Shown: positions 1 to 4,223 of the stretch, piece by piece
How the letters are laid out: the number at the start of each line of letters is the position of its first letter
How positions within the stretch are numbered: the stretch's first letter is position 1
Assembly (NCBI GenBank): GCA_016302225.1
Contig: JAEDOB010000038.1
Coordinates: forward strand, 1-12,079
Direction: 5' to 3'
DNA length: 12,079 bases
DNA from: Oscillospiraceae bacterium
GTDB lineage: Bacteria > Bacillota > Clostridia > Oscillospirales > Ruminococcaceae
The notes under the pieces: model-generated
Told to the model about the DNA's origin: nothing
Databases searched by the model: none
Seen by the model: only the letters and a program-made list of their open reading frames with translations
Position numbers and translations under genes: made by a program

Positions 1-68
1 CAAAGGCAGAAGCAGATGCTCTCGAAGCTAAGATCTCCGACAGCTTCCGTCAGATTCTCGGTTTCTAA
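1..68 (+). CDS. 3' end of an unidentified gene (partial)
   Basis: Only the last 22 codons are visible, read in the frame starting at base 3 and ending with TAA at 66-68. The tail reads KAEADALEAKISDSFRQILGF, an alanine/glutamate-rich, probably helical C-terminus. It is called coding because the frame is open from the window edge, its codons use G/C at third positions like the other genes, and a Rho-independent terminator follows 23 bp after the stop. It converges with the lipid kinase gene on the other strand. The tail is too short to assign a family. Confidence 0.6.
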   Translation, partial: KAEADALEAKISDSFRQILGF

Positions 69-91
69 TTAAAAAAAATCGTTCAAAAAAC

Positions 92-128
92 AAAATCCTT
101 GTCGGGCGTTATGCTCGGCAAGGATTTT
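92..128. terminator. Bidirectional Rho-independent terminator
   Basis: The arms 92-107 and 113-128 pair over 16 positions, including two G-U pairs on the plus strand, around the 5-nt loop GTTAT. The plus strand has a run of T at 125-130. The minus strand has TTTTGTTTTTTG from 95 down to 84. It therefore serves both the plus-strand gene ending at 68 and the minus-strand lipid kinase, whose stop codon is at 138-140. Confidence 0.92.
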
Positions 129-137
129 TTATGTGAA

Positions 138-1121
138 TTAATTTTCGCTGTAATCATCACCCGAATACTCAAAAACATCATCGGTAATGTACATCTCACC
201 CGAATCGGACAGCAGCTCCGTTCCCCTGTTGGGATCGAGAAGCATTTTTATTGCACGGTGATTTACGGTAACAGAAACGTCCGTGTGCTCTCCGCCGAAC
301 TCACCGTCCAGCGTCCAGGGAACAGCCTCCTCCGAAATAAATCGGGCATTTTTCGTCTTGAAGCAGTAGAAGCACGGCGCACCAAGCTCCTTGCGTATCA
401 GATAATTGATGGTATGCTGCAGCTCAAGCAGCGTCTGGGGCATACGAATAAGAAATCCTTCATAAATACCGTCGTCCATAAGCACATCATCAACGCTCAG
501 ATGCTTCAAGCCGCCCACCGATTTGGAATTGGATATCATACCGAAAATAAATGTGTCCTCTATCTCCAAATCATCGGTGGTTATCTTCATTTTGTAGCCC
601 TTTATCTCACCAAGACGCTTTACACCCTCCATAATATAAGCAAGGGTGCCGAAGATGTTTTTCAGCTGCTGGGAGGTCATATATGCAACGTCCGTAAATG
701 CTCCGAATGCGGCAATATAGGTGAAATATCGGTCATTGAAGCCGCCTATGTCCAGCTGCTTCGGCTCGCCGTTTACGATACATTTCACCGCTGCGGGCAT
801 ATACTTCGGAATACGCAGACTTGATGCGAAATCGTTTACCGTTCCCGCAGGGATATATCCCATCAGCGGACGATTTTCCTCGGGAATAGACAGGATACCC
901 CTGATAGTTTCGTTAAGCGTACCGTCACCGCCGCTGCAAACTACAATATCGCTGTTGGGCGCTTCTCTCATAACAACGCTGTTTGCGTCCAGCACCGCCT
1001 GAGTTGGGTGCGCCAGAACATCGCAGCCCATTGCGGTAAAGGTATCGATTATTTCCGCCAGATGATGCTTTATCAGACCTTTTCCCGAATGAGGATTATA
1101 AACAAAAAGCATTTTTTTCAT
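138..1121 (-). CDS. YegS/DgkB-type diacylglycerol/lipid kinase
   Basis: A 327-aa soluble protein of normal length for the bacterial DAGK-catalytic family (YegS, BmrU, DgkB), which transfers phosphate from ATP to diacylglycerol or related lipids at the inner face of the membrane. The N-terminus has the family's NP.SGKG segment (residues 9-15). The nucleotide-binding signature GGDGTLNE is at 64-71 and PAGTVNDFA, the PxGTxNDF motif, at 91-99. A beta-rich C-terminal half includes SKSVGG. In Firmicutes, enzymes of this kind recycle diacylglycerol released by lipoteichoic acid synthesis, but the sequence does not prove the substrate, and other lipid or sphingoid substrates are possible. It lies 48 bp after the CDF transporter on the same strand, so co-transcription is likely. 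The ATG at 1121 is chosen because the protein then begins like its family; a second ATG lies at codon 4. Confidence 0.9.
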   Translation of the reverse strand: MKKMLFVYNPHSGKGLIKHHLAEIIDTFTAMGCDVLAHPTQAVLDANSVVMREAPNSDIVVCSGGDGTLNETIRGILSIPEENRPLMGYIPAGTVNDFASSLRIPKYMPAAVKCIVNGEPKQLDIGGFNDRYFTYIAAFGAFTDVAYMTSQQLKNIFGTLAYIMEGVKRLGEIKGYKMKITTDDLEIEDTFIFGMISNSKSVGGLKHLSVDDVLMDDGIYEGFLIRMPQTLLELQHTINYLIRKELGAPCFYCFKTKNARFISEEAVPWTLDGEFGGEHTDVSVTVNHRAIKMLLDPNRGTELLSDSGEMYITDDVFEYSGDDYSEN

Positions 1122-1160
1122 ATCAGGTCATGCCTCCCGCAGGAAGCATATCCTCCTTTC
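1122..1160 (-). promoter_or_regulatory. Structured ribosome binding site with two Shine-Dalgarno sequences
   Basis: On the minus strand a near-ideal Shine-Dalgarno sequence, GAAAGGAGGA (1160-1151), lies 29 nt from the ATG at 1121, too far for normal use. Between them, 1149-1142 pairs with 1137-1130 (8 bp, one G-U) around the loop TGCG. Folding this hairpin would bring the upstream site to about 9 nt from the ATG. A second, weaker site, GGGAGG (1138-1133), 11 nt from the ATG, lies inside the hairpin and would be hidden when it folds. The layout is seen in the sequence; any regulatory role is inferred. Confidence 0.5.
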
Positions 1161-1169
1161 AACAGCGTA

Positions 1170-2339
1170 TCATGTAAAATCCACGTCAACGGTTATAACA
1201 CATTGACAGCGGCTGTCAGCGGTCTTTACAGCCTGCGAAACGTAAGCCGCCGCCTTATCCTTTTCCTGCTGGGTAAATTTACCCTTTAATACCAGGTCAA
1301 AAATCAGGTTAATGTTGTTTTCTCCGTCGGTAACTCTGAAATCGTGAATGGAATATTCGGGGTCGTACTCCTTGACAATGCCCTGAACCATTGATTTCAG
1401 CTCATTTGTCCGTTCGCAGTTTACGCAGACGGGATCCATATGAATTACCATAAGTACGCCCGTTTCGTGAAATATTTTCTTTTCGACAGCGTCGATGGTT
1501 TCGTGGGCTGCCACAATATCCACATTATCGGGCACTTCGGCATGTGCGGAAGCAAATACCCGTCCCGGACCGTAATCGTGCACCATCAGGTCATGAACGC
1601 CCGTTATCTCGTCCCCCGACATAATAAGCTCACGCAGCTTTTCCACCAGCTCCGGGGACGGCGGACCGCCAAGCAGCAGGTCGATAGTTTCCTTAGCCAT
1701 ACCAAATCCGCCGTAGATGATAAATCCCGCAACCAGCAGACCGATTATGCCGTCAATGCTGAACGGCAGGAAATGTCCGATAACAGTCGCCGCAATGACT
1801 GCACTTGTGGAAATAACATCGTTCAGACTGTCCCTTGCCGTTGCCTTCATTACCGAGGACGAAATCATTTTGGCTATGTAGCTGTAATAGGAGAACATCC
1901 ACAGCTTCACCAGCACAGACGCCGCCAGAATGCAGATAAGCGGCACGCTGAACGCCATCTCCTCGGGGTGAATGACCTTATCCGCCGAGGTTTTCAGCAG
2001 TTCAAAGCCCACCAGCATTATAATGAACGACACTATCAGGGAGGATATGTACTCAAACCTTCCGTGACCGAAGGGGTGTTCCCTGTCGGGGACAAGATTA
2101 GAAAGCCGTGCGCCGATTATTGCCACAAAGCAGCTGCCCATATCCGAAAGATTGTTGAAGGCGTCCGACATAATGGCAACGCTTTTCATCATCAATCCAA
2201 TAGTCAGCTTTAACCCGAACAAAAACAGGTTGCAGATAATTCCCAGCACGCCGCCGAGAATTCCATATCTTTCACGGACGGTCTTATCCTCGACGTTTTC
2301 GTAATCCTTTATAAAAATTTTGGCAAGATGCCGTATCAT
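1170..2339 (-). CDS. Cation diffusion facilitator, probable Mn2+ exporter
   Basis: A 389-aa CDF-family metal/proton antiporter of the cytoplasmic membrane with about six membrane helices, roughly residues 28-210. Family hallmarks are the helix-2 motif SDAFNNLSD (58-66), PDREHPFGHGRFEY (84-97) and the helix-5 motif RDSLNDV (169-175). The metal-site residues read N62-x3-D66 and D170-x3-D174. This is the N/D-D/D arrangement of manganese exporters such as MntE and MneP, not the His-containing H/D-x3-D of zinc CDFs, so Mn2+ export is the favoured guess. The cytoplasmic part (about 215-389) is longer than one CDF tail domain. After HMDP (300-303) and a C305-x2-C308 pair there seems to be a second ferredoxin-like segment. 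The start has the Shine-Dalgarno sequence GAGGTGA 4-7 nt upstream. The AT-rich 120 bp upstream contains -10-like sequences (near 2385-2395), but no convincing promoter. Confidence 0.93.
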   Translation of the reverse strand: MIRHLAKIFIKDYENVEDKTVRERYGILGGVLGIICNLFLFGLKLTIGLMMKSVAIMSDAFNNLSDMGSCFVAIIGARLSNLVPDREHPFGHGRFEYISSLIVSFIIMLVGFELLKTSADKVIHPEEMAFSVPLICILAASVLVKLWMFSYYSYIAKMISSSVMKATARDSLNDVISTSAVIAATVIGHFLPFSIDGIIGLLVAGFIIYGGFGMAKETIDLLLGGPPSPELVEKLRELIMSGDEITGVHDLMVHDYGPGRVFASAHAEVPDNVDIVAAHETIDAVEKKIFHETGVLMVIHMDPVCVNCERTNELKSMVQGIVKEYDPEYSIHDFRVTDGENNINLIFDLVLKGKFTQQEKDKAAAYVSQAVKTADSRCQCVITVDVDFT

Positions 2340-2462
2340 AAAGTCACCTCATATCGTGTGAAAAATGGGCAATGTATGCTAAATATATAATATCGGAACA
2401 GAGCGAAAAATATACATCAAAAGCTAAATCATCTTATATCAGAAAACTCATTACAACTTAGG

Positions 2463-2705
2463 TCAATCATAATTCTGATTATTTAGCTTTTCTTTGAGCT
2501 GCTTTGATATTACTTCATATTCCAGACTGTCAATGGTCATTGCATTTTTCAGCATTTGGTTTTTAGCTGCTCTCAGCACATCAGCAGAATACTTGTCTTT
2601 ATTTCTCTTTTCCCACTCCTTATTTAATTTTCTATCTTTCTTATCCCGCTCTTTCAGCAGTCTTTTTAAATCCTTTTGATTGCTTTTAAAGTCGAAGAAG
2701 CCCAT
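2463..2705 (-). CDS. Small basic coiled-coil-like protein, unknown function
   Basis: An 80-aa protein I do not recognise. It starts MGFFDFKSN. A highly charged Lys/Arg/Glu/Asp stretch (about 10-40) and a more regular helix (about 41-75) follow, consistent with a small alpha-helical, possibly coiled-coil, cytoplasmic protein. There is no signal peptide, membrane segment or cysteine. The frame stays open for 15 codons upstream to another ATG at 2750. I chose 2705 because AAAAGGG lies 7 nt before it and because the consensus promoter at 2763-2791 would start transcription near 2756, leaving the upstream ATG almost no leader. Base composition is clearly more AT-rich than the transporter and clp genes. 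No hairpin terminator is seen after its stop. Confidence 0.6.
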   Translation of the reverse strand: MGFFDFKSNQKDLKRLLKERDKKDRKLNKEWEKRNKDKYSADVLRAAKNQMLKNAMTIDSLEYEVISKQLKEKLNNQNYD

Positions 2706-2762
2706 ACTATCGCCCTTTTCGATTTTTCGATAATTTTGCAAGATAATCATTGTCCGAACATT

Positions 2763-2791
2763 ATTATATATCTAAATCCGCTGTATGTCAA
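2763..2791 (-). promoter_or_regulatory. Perfect-consensus sigma-A promoter for the 80-aa gene
   Basis: On the minus strand the -35 box TTGACA (2791-2786) and -10 box TATAAT (2768-2763) match the vegetative consensus at all 12 positions with a 17-bp spacer (2785-2769). Transcription would begin near 2756, about 50 nt before the ATG at 2705. It lies in the 128-bp gap after the 269-aa gene, so the small gene is expressed on its own and probably constitutively. Confidence 0.85.
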
Positions 2792-2833
2792 GATTTTCCT
2801 ACAAAAACTCGAATAATTCTCATCAAACAGTCA

Positions 2834-3643
2834 CTAAGCTTTGTGTCCGCACGTTGAAAAAATATCCGACAAATCTGTTATTATCCCCCGAAACGCCAAC
2901 GCATTTCTTTCATTGATTTTCGTTATATTTTCGCAGCTAATGAACTCCGGCGAAAAATGCTGTTCAAAGGTTCTGATCTCGGACAATAAGCCGCTGTCCA
3001 AATATTTGCATTCCAGATTAAATACCGACCAAGGCATAGATAAAAGTGAATCATCGGACAAGCATTTTTCAACATAGGTGTCGTAAGAAAGCAGTTCTTC
3101 ATCGGTTTCAGCCATAAGAAGTCTGTTGTATGAAGTTTCTATCAGTTGAAGCTGTCTGTTACTGTCAAAAGTATAACTCGAATAGTCCATAATAAAGCCT
3201 GAAAATTTTCGATAATTACAGCATATATAAGCTGTCGGAACATTGGAATAATAGGCTGTTATCTGCACTTTGTATAAAAAATGCCCATGATCAAAGCTCA
3301 AAACCGCAATTCTATCTTCATCATATATTATAGCTTCAATATGACTCGGGCAGGAATTTTCAAATGCCATGCTTAATATCAGTTTATCGTTTTCATCATA
3401 ATAATGTTCCAAATAATTACCGCCGGCGGGTTTTCTTGAAAGCTTTGAAAATTCCTTGAATTTTTTGTGGGCAAGAACATCGCATAGGTTAAAATTAATT
3501 GGATAGGAATTCACTTTAGAAAGCACCTTCGTTTTTACCTTGCTTTCGCATTTTTCGATCAAGGCATCATATTCATTATGGTATTTCAAATAATACTCAC
3601 GAAAAAGCTCTTTTCCCTTTTTAAGGCAATCTATATCTATCAT
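2834..3643 (-). CDS. Hypothetical 269-aa protein
   Basis: I do not recognise this protein. It has no signal peptide or clear membrane helix, so it should be cytoplasmic. Residues 1-70 are charged and helical. Residues about 75-170 alternate hydrophobic and polar residues as in a beta-sheet and are rich in Tyr and Phe (HYYDENDKLILSMAF, then HGHFLYKVQITAYY and AYICCNYRKF). The C-terminal third is acidic and helical. Small acidic-tailed orphan genes of this look are often immunity or accessory proteins, but nothing here proves that. The ATG at 3643 has GGAG 8 nt upstream. The gene is AT-richer than its neighbours. It lies downstream of two successive tRNA-side terminators, and I could not find its promoter. 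Confidence 0.72.
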   Translation of the reverse strand: MIDIDCLKKGKELFREYYLKYHNEYDALIEKCESKVKTKVLSKVNSYPINFNLCDVLAHKKFKEFSKLSRKPAGGNYLEHYYDENDKLILSMAFENSCPSHIEAIIYDEDRIAVLSFDHGHFLYKVQITAYYSNVPTAYICCNYRKFSGFIMDYSSYTFDSNRQLQLIETSYNRLLMAETDEELLSYDTYVEKCLSDDSLLSMPWSVFNLECKYLDSGLLSEIRTFEQHFSPEFISCENITKINERNALAFRGIITDLSDIFSTCGHKA

Positions 3644-3664
3644 AAACCATTCTCCGTCCCAAAC

Positions 3665-3697
3665 TAAAATAAAAAAGCTCGGGACATCACCCCAAGC
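3665..3697 (-). terminator. Second Rho-independent terminator, possible attenuator
   Basis: On the minus strand 3697-3691 pairs with 3683-3677 (7 bp, one G-U) around a 7-nt loop, followed by TTTTTTATTTT (3676-3666). It lies 52-80 nt after the end of the first tRNA terminator and only 22 nt before the ATG of the 269-aa gene. It may be a backup terminator for the tRNA operon or an attenuator in that gene's leader. No competing antiterminator fold was obvious by eye. Confidence 0.7.
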
Positions 3698-3748
3698 CCT
3701 GTCGATTCCGTTACCCCGCAGAAAAAATTTCCAACCTGAACCGATATA

Positions 3749-3777
3749 GAAAAAACCCGAGAAAAACTCTCAGGCTT
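3749..3777 (-). terminator. Rho-independent terminator of the tRNA operon
   Basis: On the minus strand 3777-3769 pairs with 3761-3753 (9 bp, two G-U) around the loop AGTTTTT, and the T run spans 3755-3750. It begins 13 nt after the CCA end of tRNA-His, the expected place for the operon terminator. Confidence 0.8.
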
Positions 3778-3789
3778 ATCTTTAAAATG

Positions 3790-3867
<78 letters not shown>

Positions 3868-3871
3868 ATAT

Positions 3872-3948
3872 TGGCGCGCCATGCTGGATTCGAACCAGCG
3901 GCTTACTGCTTAGAAGGCAGTTACTCTATCCAGCTGAGTTAATGGCGC
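3872..3948 (-). tRNA. tRNA-Arg (anticodon UCU)
   Basis: A 77-nt tRNA on the minus strand. The acceptor stem is a perfect 7 bp (GCGCCAT with ATGGCGC), followed by discriminator G73 and an encoded CCA (3874-3872). The anticodon stem ACTGC/GCAGT encloses the loop CTTCTAA with anticodon TCT at 3914-3912, which reads AGA/AGG arginine codons. The T-loop is TTCGAAT. It is the middle gene of the operon, with 4-nt spacers on each side. Confidence 0.96.
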
Positions 3949-3952
3949 ACAT

Positions 3953-4026
3953 TGGAGCGGGTGATGGGAATCGAACCCACGCGACCAGCTTGGAAGGCTG
4001 GGATTCTACCATTGAACTACACCCGC
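3953..4026 (-). tRNA. tRNA-Gly (anticodon UCC)
   Basis: A 74-nt tRNA on the minus strand. The acceptor stem GCGGGTG pairs with CACCCGC; discriminator U73 and encoded CCA (3955-3953) follow. The anticodon stem CCAGC/GCTGG carries the loop CTTCCAA with anticodon TCC at 3994-3992, reading GGA/GGG. The T-loop is TTCGATT. It is the first tRNA of the operon, about 64 nt after the predicted transcription start. Confidence 0.96.
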
Positions 4027-4034
4027 ATATTTTA

Positions 4035-4086
4035 CTGAAAGAAAACTCTGCAAGCTTTTCTGCTTGATTTTGTTTATCTCTCTCAG
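4035..4086 (-). other. Long hairpin in the tRNA operon 5' leader
   Basis: In the minus-strand transcript CUGAGAGA (4086-4079) pairs with UCUUUCAG (4042-4035), AAAC (4075-4072) with GUUU (4046-4043), and CAAGC (4066-4062) with GCUUG (4055-4051), closing an AGAAAA loop. Nearly the whole leader between the predicted start (about 4090) and tRNA-Gly (4026) would be one imperfect stem-loop. A role in 5' processing or leader stability is inferred. Confidence 0.45.
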
Positions 4087-4096
4087 CGACTTTATT

Positions 4097-4149
4097 ATTA
4101 TATCACAACCAAATCACTTTGTCAAGCATTTTTCAGAAAAATATTTTAA
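4097..4149 (-). promoter_or_regulatory. Strong stable-RNA promoter with UP element
   Basis: On the minus strand: -35 TTGACA (4125-4120), 17-bp spacer, and -10 TATAAT (4102-4097) preceded by TGA, which gives an extended -10. Upstream, 4149-4128 matches the full UP-element consensus (AAAWWTWTTTTNNNAAA core) at 13 of 14 defined positions. This is the architecture of rRNA/tRNA promoters and drives the Gly-Arg-His tRNA operon, with transcription starting near 4090. Confidence 0.93.
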
Positions 4150-4177
4150 TTAACCTCTGTACGATTTTTCGATAAAT

Positions 4178-4208
4178 CAGACAGCTGTCCAACAAAGACA
4201 GCTGTCTG
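4178..4208 (-). terminator. Perfect 12-bp hairpin after clp, probable terminator
   Basis: The arms 4178-4189 and 4197-4208 are perfect inverted repeats around a 7-nt loop, starting 15 nt after the clp stop codon. After one mismatch three more A-T pairs follow (4174-4176 with 4210-4212). The minus strand carries only ATTTAT after the stem, so the U tract is weak. Each arm also contains the 10-bp palindrome GACAGCTGTC, so the same DNA is two copies of a dyad centred 17 bp apart and could instead bind a protein. Confidence 0.55.
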
Positions 4209-4223
4209 TTTTCAAACGAAAAA

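Noticed and set aside
99..824. A long plus-strand open frame across the lipid kinase gene
   Set aside because: It is antisense to a gene with clear family motifs, begins inside the terminator hairpin, has no ribosome binding site and resembles no family.
1123..1149. A tiny leader reading frame (MLPAGGMT) starting at 1149 just before the lipid kinase
   Set aside because: Its ATG is only 1-2 nt from the Shine-Dalgarno sequence, too close for initiation, and the same bases are better explained by the hairpin.
1440..2213. A 257-codon plus-strand open frame across the CDF gene
   Set aside because: Antisense shadow: the product is His/Arg-rich low-quality sequence, and the minus strand carries full CDF motifs.
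2340..2462. A possible yybP-ykoY manganese riboswitch upstream of the CDF gene
   Set aside because: The stretch is only about 120 AT-rich bases, with no conserved GGGGAGUA-like core and no terminator hairpin.
3665..3750. A fluoride or other known riboswitch before the 269-aa gene
   Set aside because: A GGTGATG-like string is present, but the rest of the conserved fluoride-motif core (for example AUAAACG) is absent.
2340..3789. An integrated element at tRNA-His with a duplicated att site
   Set aside because: No second copy of the tRNA-His 3' sequence and no integrase or recombinase gene is seen in the interval.
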